Shown piece after piece: positions 7,517 through 14,157 of a stretch of DNA of 23,832 nt. Position 1 is the stretch's first letter. Every line of letters begins with the position of its first letter. A program made the translations under genes and the position numbers. The notes under the pieces are model-generated. The model worked only from the letters and a program-made list of their open reading frames with translations, did no database searches and was not told where the DNA came from. Source of the DNA: JACDAV01 sp036556145 (GTDB lineage Bacteria; Chloroflexota; Limnocylindria; Limnocylindrales; CSP1-4); assembly GCA_036556145.1 (NCBI GenBank), contig DATBKB010000056.1:1-23832 (forward strand). The letters run 5' to 3'.

Positions 7517-7579
7517 CCGGTCGATTGGTCCGCACCGCCGATCCGTGGGTGGGCACCACCGGTCGGAAGGTGCGCACTT
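7517..7579 (+). repeat. Three 21-bp direct repeats (operator-like array)
   Basis: Three head-to-tail 21-bp units begin at 7517, 7538 and 7559. Their shared core reads CCGRTC, a four-base variable stretch, then GGTSSGCACY. The inner ten bases (7527-7536, 7548-7557, 7569-7578) are near-palindromes of the form GGTGNNCACC. A spacing of exactly two helical turns puts all three on one face of the DNA, as expected for cooperative binding by a dimeric regulator. A coding heptapeptide repeat is the alternative, but no credible frame supports it. Confidence 0.6.
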
Positions 7580-7592
7580 TCCACTGGCAGTA
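7576..7592 (-). repeat. 17-bp element, copy 1 (inverted relative to copy 2)
   Basis: Read on the minus strand, this is TACTGCCAGTGGAAAGT. It matches the plus-strand element at 7762-7778 at 15 of 17 positions. Its centre ACTG-N-CAGT is itself a dyad. It overlaps the end of the third 21-bp repeat. Confidence 0.5.
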
Positions 7593-7653
7593 CACGAGTC
7601 GGGCCGTTTCAGGGGCCCCTCGGTGGTTCCCGGCGCCTCCGACAGGCCGATTC

Positions 7654-7676
7654 CCCGTTGCATATGCCCCCACGGG
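7654..7676. repeat. Compound palindrome around GCATATGC
   Basis: CCCGT (7654-7658) pairs with ACGGG (7672-7676), flanking the perfect 8-bp palindrome GCATATGC (7660-7667). It stands out as an AT-rich centre in GC-rich DNA and is a candidate protein-binding site. Confidence 0.4.
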
Positions 7677-7761
7677 ACATACGAAGGCCGCTGAGGCGCG
7701 CGGATCGGCGGCTGGGGCGCGCGATTCGAGTCCCAGGCGGCCCGAAGACGCGTTTCCCGTT

Positions 7762-7778
7762 TACTGGCAGTGGAACGT
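7762..7778 (+). repeat. 17-bp element, copy 2
   Basis: TACTGGCAGTGGAACGT, 15 of 17 positions identical to copy 1 read on the opposite strand. The two copies lie 169 bp apart (7593-7761) and converge on the interior of the gap. They could be paired operators that loop DNA, or ends of a degenerate small element. Confidence 0.5.
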
Positions 7779-7842
7779 TGTCACGCCGGCCGCGGCGTGC
7801 AGGGCTGCAACCACTCCGCGCTCGGCGCCGGGCGGAATCGCG

Positions 7843-7848
7843 GACACT
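7843..7848 (+). promoter_or_regulatory. Putative -10 of the fabZ operon
   Basis: GACACT ends 9 nt before the fabZ ATG, the same spacing seen at lysC and two minus-strand genes of the window. It is a weaker match to TANNNT. There is no Shine-Dalgarno sequence before the ATG, consistent with a leaderless mRNA. Confidence 0.45.
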
Positions 7849-7857
7849 AGGCAGCCC

Positions 7858-8388
7858 ATGACGACGACCAGCCGCGAAACCGACACGCCCGCCGCCACCG
7901 CGACCGACGCGACCGCGGCGCCCGCGGGCACCGGATCCGGCCTCATCCACACGACCGCGGAGATCGAGAAGCTCATCCCGCATCGGTGGCCGTTCCTGCT
8001 CGTCGATCGGATCGTCGAGTACGACCCGGACGCGAAACGGATCGTCGGGGTCAAGGGGATCACCGCGTCCGAGTGGTACTTCCAGGGCCACTTCCCGGGC
8101 TTGCCGGTCATGCCCGGCGTCCTCCAGGTCGAGGCTCTCGCGCAGACGATGGCCGTGTACGTCGCGAAGCAGCCCGGGTTCGGCGATCGGATCGGCCTCT
8201 TTGCGGGCATCGACGAGGTCCGCTTCAAGCGCGTCGTGGCCCCCGGCGACCTCCTCCGGCTCGAGGTCACGATGGAGAAGCTCGGGTCGCGGTTCGGCCG
8301 CGGCCGTGGCGTCGCCACGGTCGACGGCGAGGTCGCCTGCGAAGGGCTCCTGAGCTTCATCATTCCGCCCGCCGGAACGCTCCGCTGA
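7858..8388 (+). CDS. fabZ: 3-hydroxyacyl-[acyl-carrier-protein] dehydratase
   Basis: Removes water from 3-hydroxyacyl-ACP to give trans-2-enoyl-ACP in each elongation round. The 176-residue hot-dog-fold protein has the active-site block GHFPGLPVMPGVLQVEALAQ, with His78 and Glu92 in the expected 14-residue spacing. IPHRWPFLLVDRI (40-52) is the family's N-terminal signature. It carries an extra Thr/Ala-rich N-terminus of about 30 residues compared with typical 140-150-residue FabZ. The ATG at 7858 is preferred over upstream in-frame codons because a -10-like box lies immediately before it and the upstream frame is repeat DNA. First gene of the fab operon; its stop overlaps the next start (TGATG). 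Confidence 0.96.
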   Translation: MTTTSRETDTPAATATDATAAPAGTGSGLIHTTAEIEKLIPHRWPFLLVDRIVEYDPDAKRIVGVKGITASEWYFQGHFPGLPVMPGVLQVEALAQTMAVYVAKQPGFGDRIGLFAGIDEVRFKRVVAPGDLLRLEVTMEKLGSRFGRGRGVATVDGEVACEGLLSFIIPPAGTLR

Positions 8389-9131
8389 TGACGCGGCTCG
8401 CGGTCCTGTCCGACGTCCACGGCAACGCGACGGCACTCGAGGCGGTGCGCAAGGCGATCAAGGCGTCCAAGCCGGACCACGTGCTGGTCGGCGGCGATCT
8501 CGTCCTCAACGGCCCCGATCCCGCGGCGGCCGTCGACGGGGTCCGCGAGCTCGAGAAGGACGGGGCCATCGTCGTCCAGGGCAACACCGACGTGGCCGTC
8601 GCCGACTTCGACTACGCCGCCGCGTTTCCGTGGCTGACCGACGGCGTGCCCGACTCGTTCCGCGCTGCCGCCGAGTGGGCGAACGAACAGCTGGGCGACG
8701 AACGCGTCGAGTGGCTCCGGCGGCTGCCGGCGGAGCGGCGGCTGCGGGTCGGCGAGACGCTCGTCCTCGTCTGCCACGCCTCGCCCGGGTCGCAGACGGC
8801 CGGGTTCGACCAGGCGCTCGATCCGACGGTCGTCGTCGAGCGGCTCGGCCGCACCGACGCCCGGATCATCTGCTGCGGCCACACCCACCTGCCCGAGGTC
8901 CGCGACTTCGGCTGGAAGCAGATCGTCAACGACGGCAGCGCCGGCTACGTGTTCGACGGCGAGCCGAGCGCCTCCTGGGCGCTCGTCGAGATCGATGGCG
9001 ACGACGTCCGCGCGGAGATCCGCCGGACCGAGTTCGACGTGCTCTCCGTCGCGAATGCCATCTCGGCCCGCGGCCTTCCGGGCGACGTCTACCGTGCAGC
9101 GACGGTGCGAACCGGAAAGCTCGTCCGATGA
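8388..9131 (+). CDS. Calcineurin-like metallophosphoesterase (YfcE/MJ0936 type)
   Basis: A 247-residue dinuclear-metal phosphoesterase. All metal ligands of the family are visible: SDVHGN (Asp9, His11), GGDLV (Asp37), GNTD (Asn66), CHAS (His130) and GHTH (His165, His167). Substrates of this subfamily are small phosphodiesters or phosphomonoesters and are hard to predict from sequence. The gene overlaps fabZ by 1 nt and fabF by 4 bp, so it is firmly inside the fatty-acid operon even though the family has no standard role there. Possible roles include 4'-phosphopantetheine or acyl-phosphate turnover, or nucleotide housekeeping; these are guesses. The ATG at 8388 is set by the overlap and by MTRLAVLSDVHG, a textbook N-terminus for the family. 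Confidence 0.93.
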   Translation: MTRLAVLSDVHGNATALEAVRKAIKASKPDHVLVGGDLVLNGPDPAAAVDGVRELEKDGAIVVQGNTDVAVADFDYAAAFPWLTDGVPDSFRAAAEWANEQLGDERVEWLRRLPAERRLRVGETLVLVCHASPGSQTAGFDQALDPTVVVERLGRTDARIICCGHTHLPEVRDFGWKQIVNDGSAGYVFDGEPSASWALVEIDGDDVRAEIRRTEFDVLSVANAISARGLPGDVYRAATVRTGKLVR

Positions 9132-10417
9132 CGGCTCGCACAGGGGCTCCGCGCGAGCGCACCTCGCCGCAGCGACGCGTCGTCGTCACCGGCATGGGGA
9201 TGCTCACGCCGCTCGGCAACGACGTCGACTCGACGTGGGACGGCCTCGTCGCAGGTCGTTCCGGCGTCCGGACGATCGAGGCATTCGACCCGTCCCGCCT
9301 CTCGTCGCGGATGGCCGGCGAGGTCCGCGGCTTCGACGCGTCGCACGTCCTCGACCGCAAGGACATCCGCCGGATCGACCGCTACATCCAGTTCGGCGTC
9401 GTCGCGGCACGACAGGCGATGGACCAGGCGAAGGTTCCGCAACGCCTCGAGGGGGAGCACGCGCTCCACACGGGCGTCATCCTCGGGACCGGGCTGGGCG
9501 GCGTCGCGACGCTCGTCGACGCGATCACGACGAACATCACCCGCGGTCCGGATCGCATCAGCCCGTTCTTCGTCCCGTACGGGATCCCGAACGTCGGGGC
9601 CGGGCAGATCGCGATCCAGTTCGGGATGCTCGGCCCGAACTTCACGACCGTGTCCGCTTGCGCGACCGGCGGCCACGCGATCGGCGAGGCGTGGGAGACG
9701 ATCCGGCGCGGCGACGCCGAGGTGATGATCGCGGGCGGGTCGGAGGCCGGGATCATCGAGCCGCTCGTCGGCGGCTTCGCCGCGATGCGTGCGCTCTCGA
9801 CGCGCAACGACGACCCCGCCGGCGCATCGCGGCCGTTCGACCAGGGTCGCGACGGCTTCGTCATCAGCGAGGGCGTGGGGGTGATCGTGCTCGAGTGGAT
9901 CGAGCATGCCGAGAAGCGCGGCGTCGAGCCCCTCGCCGAGCTCGTCGGCTACGGTGCGACCGCGGACGCGTCGCACATCACGCTGCCGGCGCCGGGCGGG
10001 ATCGGTGCGGTCCGCGCCGCGCGCCGTGCGCTGGAGAAGGCCGGCCTCGAGCCATCGGACATCGACCACGTCAACGCTCACGCCACGTCGACGCCGGAGG
10101 GCGACAAGGCCGAGCTCCAGGCGATGCGGACGATCTTCGGCGACCACGCCCCGAAGGTCGCGATCAGCGCGAACAAGTCGATGATCGGCCACACGCTCGG
10201 CGCCGCGGGGGCGATCGAGGCGATCGCGACGGTCATGGCGATCCGGACCGGGTGCATCCCGCCGACGATCAACCTCGAGCGGCCCGACGAGGCCGCGGCC
10301 GGTCTCGACCTCGTGCCGAACACGGCCGTGCGCCGCGACGTCCGGGCCGCGATCTCCAACTCCTTTGGCTTCGGCGGCCAGAACACGGCGCTCGTCTTCA
10401 AGCGGTGGGAGCCGTGA
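9128..10417 (+). CDS. fabF: 3-oxoacyl-[acyl-carrier-protein] synthase II
   Basis: Condensing enzyme (KAS II) that extends acyl-ACP with malonyl-ACP, 429 residues. Catalytic residues are Cys178 in TVSACATGGHAIGEA, His318 in NAHATSTPEGDKAE and His354 in NKSMIGHTLGAAGA; GFGGQN sits near the C-terminus (about 414-419). The RVVVTGMGMLTPLG signature begins at residue 17, giving a short Arg-rich N-terminus. The ATG at 9128 overlaps the phosphoesterase stop (ATGA), and GGAAAG lies a few nt upstream. Cys-His-His at the active site marks FabF/FabB type, distinct from FabH. The gene overlaps accB by 4 bp (GTGA). Confidence 0.97.
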   Translation: MTARTGAPRERTSPQRRVVVTGMGMLTPLGNDVDSTWDGLVAGRSGVRTIEAFDPSRLSSRMAGEVRGFDASHVLDRKDIRRIDRYIQFGVVAARQAMDQAKVPQRLEGEHALHTGVILGTGLGGVATLVDAITTNITRGPDRISPFFVPYGIPNVGAGQIAIQFGMLGPNFTTVSACATGGHAIGEAWETIRRGDAEVMIAGGSEAGIIEPLVGGFAAMRALSTRNDDPAGASRPFDQGRDGFVISEGVGVIVLEWIEHAEKRGVEPLAELVGYGATADASHITLPAPGGIGAVRAARRALEKAGLEPSDIDHVNAHATSTPEGDKAELQAMRTIFGDHAPKVAISANKSMIGHTLGAAGAIEAIATVMAIRTGCIPPTINLERPDEAAAGLDLVPNTAVRRDVRAAISNSFGFGGQNTALVFKRWEP

Positions 10418-10908
10418 CCGAGGCTCGCGAGCCGGCGATCGAGGTTGCGAACGGCGGCGACGCGTCGCTGCTATCGCTCATCGACCGGCTTTCGGGGCTG
10501 CTCGAGCGGAGCGATCTGACCGAGCTCGAGGTCGAGGTCGGCGGCACCGGGCTCGTCCTGCGCAAGGCGGCCGCGATCGCGCCCGCGACGGCGGCCCCCG
10601 CGCCCGCTGCCCCGGCCGATGCGCCGGCCGAGGGCGCCGCGGCGCCGGCCGCCGCCGCTCCGGCGGGACGTCCCGCGGTCCTCGCGCCGCTCACCGGCAT
10701 CTTCTACGCGTCGCCGTCGCCCGGCTCGCCGCCGTACGTGAGGGTCGGCGGGGAGGTGGCGGTCGGCCAGGTCATCGGGCTCATCGAGGCGATGAAGCTC
10801 TTCAACGAGATCAAGTCGGACAAGGCGGGCCGTGTCGTCCGCGTCGTCGCGGAGAGCGGCCGGCTCGTGAAGGCGAAGCAGCCGCTCATCGAGGTGGAAC
10901 CGCTGTGA
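10414..10908 (+). CDS. accB: Biotin carboxyl carrier protein of acetyl-CoA carboxylase
   Basis: The biotin-bearing subunit, 164 residues from the GTG at 10414. The N-terminal helical domain (about 19-51, LLSLIDRLSGLLERSDLTEL to LVLRK) is followed by an Ala/Pro-rich swinging linker (52-88) and the biotinyl domain (89-164). The biotinylation motif EAMKL has Lys128. The eight-residue thumb typical of bacterial BCCP is suggested by the SPSPGSPPYV stretch (100-109). The gene lies 3 kb from accC and is inside the fab operon, while a carrier-like paralogue without the lysine sits beside accC. Overlaps fabF (GTGA) and fabH (GTGA). It is presumably the main substrate of the BirA encoded at 1354. Confidence 0.96.
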   Translation: MTEAREPAIEVANGGDASLLSLIDRLSGLLERSDLTELEVEVGGTGLVLRKAAAIAPATAAPAPAAPADAPAEGAAAPAAAAPAGRPAVLAPLTGIFYASPSPGSPPYVRVGGEVAVGQVIGLIEAMKLFNEIKSDKAGRVVRVVAESGRLVKAKQPLIEVEPL

Positions 10909-12104
10909 GCACCGATCGGCCGTCCGCGCACGTCACCGGCTGGGGTCGCTACGCGCCGTCGCAGGTCCTCACGAACGCCGACCTCGAGCGGATGGTCGAC
11001 ACCTCGGACGAGTGGATCGTCACGCGGACCGGCATCCGCGAGCGGCGTGTCGCGGCGGCCCACGAGACGACCGCGTCGATGGGGGCCGTCGCCGGCCTGC
11101 GGGCGATCCGGACCGCGGGCATCGATCCCGCGGAGATCGACCTCATCCTCCTCGCGACGCTGACGCCGGACTACTGGATGCCCGCGACCGCCGCGCTCGT
11201 CAAGGAGGCGATCGGCAACACGAAGGCGACGGCGATGGACGTCATGGCCGCGTGCAGCGGCTTCGTCTACGCGTTCGCGACGGGTCAGGCGTACATCCAG
11301 GCGGGCCTCGCCCGGCACGTGCTCATCATCGGCGCCGAGACGCTGACGCGCTTCCTCGACTACACCGACCGCGCCACCTGCATCCTCTTCGGCGACGGGG
11401 CCGGCGCCGTCGTGCTGTCCGCGTCGGACCAGCCGGGCGGCGCGCTCGGGATCGAGATGACCACCGAGCCGCAGGGCGCCTACATGATCTGGCTGCCCGC
11501 CGGAGGGGCGAAGGCGCCGCCGTCCGGCGGGACGATCGCCCGCGGCGAGCACTACGTCCGGATGGAGGGCAAGGAGACCTACCGGTTCGCGACGAAGACA
11601 ATGGCGACGACGGCGCTCGAGTCGATCCGCCGCTCCGGGCTGAAGCCCGACGACATCGACCTCTTCATCCCGCACCAGGCGAACGTCCGGATCATCGAGG
11701 CCGTGGCGAAGGGCCTCAACCTGCCGATGTCGAAGATCTACGTGAACCTCGACAAGTACGGCAACACGTCCGCGGCATCCGTGCCGATCGCGCTCGCCGA
11801 GGCCGTCAACGAGGGCCGACTCAAGGTCGGCGACCGGGTGACGATCGTCGCCTTCGGCGCGGGGTTCACCTCGGGTGCCGTGACGATCGAGTGGACCGCC
11901 GATCCGGCGCGTGGGATCGCGGGCGACGCGGCCGTGCGGCCGGAGGATGTCCGGGTCAGGCTGCCGGTCGACTGGAACTCGGTCGATCCGATCCCGCCGG
12001 CGCTCGCCGAGCTCATGGCGAAGCCCGGACCGGTGGACGTGCCGCTCGACGACGTCGTCCCGGGTGAGCCGGAGCCGGCGAGGCCCAGGGTGCCCACGAG
12101 CTAG
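10905..12104 (+). CDS. fabH: 3-oxoacyl-[acyl-carrier-protein] synthase III with C-terminal extension
   Basis: Initiating condensing enzyme that joins acyl-CoA and malonyl-ACP. Thiolase-fold landmarks are DTSDEWIVTRTGIRERR (32-48), the catalytic Cys117 in DVMAACSGFVYA, GDGAGAVVL (163-171), His257 in IPHQANVRIIE and Asn287 in YGNTSAASVP. The start GTG at 10905 overlaps the accB stop. At 399 residues it is about 70 longer than the usual 317-330. The core ends near GAVTIEW (324-330), and the rest (331-399) is an acidic, Pro-rich segment with LPVDWNSVDPIPPALAELMAK. The extension has no recognised domain. Whether the primer is acetyl-CoA or branched acyl-CoA cannot be decided here. Confidence 0.96.
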   Translation: MSTDRPSAHVTGWGRYAPSQVLTNADLERMVDTSDEWIVTRTGIRERRVAAAHETTASMGAVAGLRAIRTAGIDPAEIDLILLATLTPDYWMPATAALVKEAIGNTKATAMDVMAACSGFVYAFATGQAYIQAGLARHVLIIGAETLTRFLDYTDRATCILFGDGAGAVVLSASDQPGGALGIEMTTEPQGAYMIWLPAGGAKAPPSGGTIARGEHYVRMEGKETYRFATKTMATTALESIRRSGLKPDDIDLFIPHQANVRIIEAVAKGLNLPMSKIYVNLDKYGNTSAASVPIALAEAVNEGRLKVGDRVTIVAFGAGFTSGAVTIEWTADPARGIAGDAAVRPEDVRVRLPVDWNSVDPIPPALAELMAKPGPVDVPLDDVVPGEPEPARPRVPTS

Positions 12105-12124
12105 AGCCGGGTTCCGTTGGACCA

Positions 12125-12153
12125 TTGACATTGAACACTTAGGTGCTCAGACT
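12125..12153 (+). promoter_or_regulatory. Sigma70-like promoter of the Fic gene
   Basis: TTGACA (12125-12130), exactly 17 bp, then CAGACT (12148-12153). This is the only clear -35/-10 pair in the window. The left arm of the palindrome lies in the spacer, the -10 lies in its loop and the right arm covers the probable transcription start. A protein bound to the palindrome would block RNA polymerase. Confidence 0.6.
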
Positions 12154-12168
12154 CGCCTAAGTGTTCAA
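12131..12168. repeat. Perfect 13-bp palindrome (operator candidate)
   Basis: Left arm TTGAACACTTAGG (12131-12143) and right arm CCTAAGTGTTCAA (12156-12168) are exact reverse complements separated by 12 nt. No T-run follows, so it is a poor intrinsic terminator, although it could stop fabH transcription as a hairpin. Its overlap with the promoter argues for an operator. Confidence 0.85.
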
Positions 12169-12224
12169 ACCAGCGGCGTCGATTGAACAGTTTCTGCCTC
12201 TGGCGTCGGGGCGGCTCGGCTGAC

Positions 12225-13400
12225 GTGGCCTACGTCGAGCGCCAGTGGGAGGGGGATCCCGGCGCCTACGGCGGCCGCCGGGCCCGGACGGCCTTCAGCT
12301 ACCGGGCATTCGTTCCGGATCACATCGCCTCACTCGACCCGGCCACGACGTTCGAGGCGGCGGAAACCGTGGCCGCCGCGGAGCACGCAGTCCGGCGCTT
12401 GAACGACGCCGCGACCGTGAGCGGACTCGAGGCCGTCGGCGCGCTCCTGCTTCGATCCGAGGCGATCGCCTCCTCCCGAATCGAGGGCTTCGAACTGTCG
12501 CAGCGCAATCTCGCGCGCGCCCTGATCGACCCGCGGGCGGCGCGCGGGACTGCGCGGACCGTGGCGGCCAACGTCGTGGCGATGGAGGAGGCTGTTGCCC
12601 TCGGTGACGTCGAGCGGGCGCTGACGGCGGACGACATCCGGGCCGTTCATCGGACTTTGATGGCACGGGAGCCCGGGCGCGTGATGCCGGGCGAGTTTCG
12701 TCGCGAGCAGAACTGGATCGGCGGCCGGCTCGACTCGCCGATCGATGCGCGGTACGTTCCCCCGCCCGAGGACCACGTCGAGGAGCTGATGGCCGACCTC
12801 GTCGGCTTCCTCAACCGCGATGACGTCCCCGCCGTCGCCCAGGCGGCGATCGCCCACGCCCAGTTCGAGACGATCCACCCGTTCCTCGACGGCAACGGCC
12901 GTGTCGGTCGCTGTCTCGTGCATGTCGTCCTGCGGCGAAGGGGAGTCGCGCCACGGTTCGTCCCGCCGGTCTCGATCGTGCTGGCCGCCCGTGCCAGCGC
13001 CTACGTCGAGGGCCTCGTCGGCTATCGCGAGGGCCGGGTCATGCGGTGGTGCGCCTCGTTCGCGCGGGCGTGCGAGCGCGCGGCATTGCTGTCGATCGAG
13101 CTGGCCGAGGCGATCGCCCAGCTCGGAGAAGACTGGCTCGAGCGAGCTGGTCGACCGCGCCGGGACTCGGCCGCAGCCCGTATCCTTCGCGTGCTGCCGG
13201 CCCAGCCGGTGGCGTCTGCAGCGACGATCCGGGCGGCGATCGGTGCTTCACACCAGCGTGCGCTCGACGGGCTCAAGGCGCTCGCCGGGGCCGGAATCCT
13301 CCGGCAGATCACCGAGGGCACGTACGACCGCGAATACGCGGCGGACGAGCTGTTCGCACTGATCGAGGGCTACGAGAACCGAATCGCGGCCGCGTCATGA
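12225..13400 (+). CDS. Fic/DOC family protein with C-terminal winged helix (class II Fic)
   Basis: Probable AMP-transferase that modifies protein hydroxyls, or a regulator derived from one. From the GTG at 12225 the product is 391 residues. An in-frame TTG at 12183 would add 14 residues. The N-terminal block (ERQWEGDPGAYGGRRAR and FVPDHIASLDP) is typical of this Fic subfamily. The autoinhibitory-helix motif S-x-x-x-E-G is present (Ser83 to Glu87-Gly88), N-terminal to the Fic core, which defines class II. The complete catalytic motif HPFLDGNGRVGR is at 218-229, with His218 and all nucleotide-binding residues intact. A C-terminal winged helix-turn-helix (about 325-375) follows. It sits between fabH and fabG, has its own promoter, and codon use appears slightly less GC-biased. 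Acquisition by transfer is likely. Target proteins are unknown. Confidence 0.92.
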   Translation: MAYVERQWEGDPGAYGGRRARTAFSYRAFVPDHIASLDPATTFEAAETVAAAEHAVRRLNDAATVSGLEAVGALLLRSEAIASSRIEGFELSQRNLARALIDPRAARGTARTVAANVVAMEEAVALGDVERALTADDIRAVHRTLMAREPGRVMPGEFRREQNWIGGRLDSPIDARYVPPPEDHVEELMADLVGFLNRDDVPAVAQAAIAHAQFETIHPFLDGNGRVGRCLVHVVLRRRGVAPRFVPPVSIVLAARASAYVEGLVGYREGRVMRWCASFARACERAALLSIELAEAIAQLGEDWLERAGRPRRDSAAARILRVLPAQPVASAATIRAAIGASHQRALDGLKALAGAGILRQITEGTYDREYAADELFALIEGYENRIAAAS

Positions 13401-13407
13401 GGGCGAC

Positions 13408-14157
13408 ATGATCGATCTGGGAGGCAAGGCGGCCGTCGTCACCGGCGGCTCGCGGGGAATTGGCCGCGCGATCGCGGTGCGCCTGGCAAGCCAGGGCGCC
13501 GACGTCGCGTTCAGCTACAAGGGCAACGAGTCGGCCGCGAAGGAGACGGTTGCTGCGATCGAGGCGCTGGGCCGAAAGGCGGTCGCGCACCAGGGCGATG
13601 TCAGCGCCCCGGAATCCGCGGACGCGCTCGTGAAGGCCGCGATCGACGCGTTCGGCAAGGTCGACATCCTCGTGAACAACGCCGGCATCACCCGCGACGA
13701 CCTCATCATGCGCATGACCCCGGAGATGTTCCGCGAGGTCCTCGAGACGAATCTGTTCGGCGCGTTCTACACGACGAAGGCCGTGACGCGGCCGATGCTC
13801 AAGGCGAAGGGCGGCCGGATCGTCAACATCACGTCGGTCTCGGGCCAGGCCGGCCAGATGGGCCAGGCGAACTACTCGGCGGCCAAGGCCGGGATCATCG
13901 GCCTGACGAAGGCGACCGCCCGCGAGCTCGCGTCGCGCGGCATCACCTGCAACGCCGTCGCGCCGGGCTTCGTCCTGACCGAGCTGACGTCCGGCCTCCC
14001 GGACAACCTCAAGGCCGAGATCACCGCGCGGACGCCGCTCGGCCGCTTCGGCACGACCGAGGAGATCGCCTACGCCGTCGCCTTCCTGTGCTCGGACGAG
14101 GCCGCGTTCATCACCGGCCAGGTCCTCGCCGTCGACGGCGGCCTCGTGATGATGTAG
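13408..14157 (+). CDS. fabG: 3-oxoacyl-[acyl-carrier-protein] reductase
   Basis: NADPH-dependent reduction of 3-ketoacyl-ACP. Classical short-chain dehydrogenase of 249 residues: TGGSRGIGRAIA (12-23) cofactor loop, NNAG (90-93), Asn115, Ser143 in NITSVSG, and Tyr156 and Lys160 in NYSAAKAG. The E. coli enzyme has Ser138, Tyr151 and Lys155, so the spacing is identical. AVAPGFVLTEL (183-193) and the C-terminal GQVLAVDGGLVMM are typical. The ATG follows the Fic stop by 7 nt, with GAGGG just before it. The gene probably belonged directly after fabH before the Fic gene arrived. Last gene of the operon, convergent with the next gene 23 bp away. Confidence 0.96.
   Translation: MIDLGGKAAVVTGGSRGIGRAIAVRLASQGADVAFSYKGNESAAKETVAAIEALGRKAVAHQGDVSAPESADALVKAAIDAFGKVDILVNNAGITRDDLIMRMTPEMFREVLETNLFGAFYTTKAVTRPMLKAKGGRIVNITSVSGQAGQMGQANYSAAKAGIIGLTKATARELASRGITCNAVAPGFVLTELTSGLPDNLKAEITARTPLGRFGTTEEIAYAVAFLCSDEAAFITGQVLAVDGGLVMM

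Larger units (their letters stand above)
7467..7857. other. 391-bp regulatory gap between the acc and fab operons
   Basis: No convincing gene. An imperfect GC hairpin (GCCGTC 7477-7482 with GACGGC 7495-7500) without a T-run follows accC and could end the first operon. Next come three 21-bp direct repeats (7517-7579), two inverted 17-bp elements (7576-7592 and 7762-7778), a compound palindrome (7654-7676) and a -10-like box (7843-7848). Base composition is less GC-extreme than the flanking genes. An open frame in phase with fabZ runs back to 7525 but lacks family-like sequence. The layout suggests a heavily regulated fab promoter region. Confidence 0.6.
12105..12224. other. Spacer between fabH and the Fic gene
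   Basis: 120 bp of visibly lower GC than its surroundings. It carries a consensus-like promoter, a perfect palindrome and a third TTGAACA half-site at 12183-12189, which overlaps an alternative TTG start for the Fic gene. It breaks the otherwise continuous overlap pattern of the fab operon. Confidence 0.6.

Noticed and set aside
7725..7745. tRNA-like T-loop (ATTCGAGTCCC) in the accC-fabZ gap
   Set aside because: The flanking bases cannot form a T-stem, and no acceptor, D or anticodon arm can be folded around it.
7525..7857. Upstream extension of the fabZ reading frame
   Set aside because: It runs through repeat DNA without FabZ-like sequence, and a promoter-like box lies directly before the ATG at 7858.
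12131..12168. Intrinsic terminator for fabH
   Set aside because: The stem is perfect but AT-rich, is followed by CAAACC instead of a T-run, and overlaps a consensus promoter, so an operator is the better reading.
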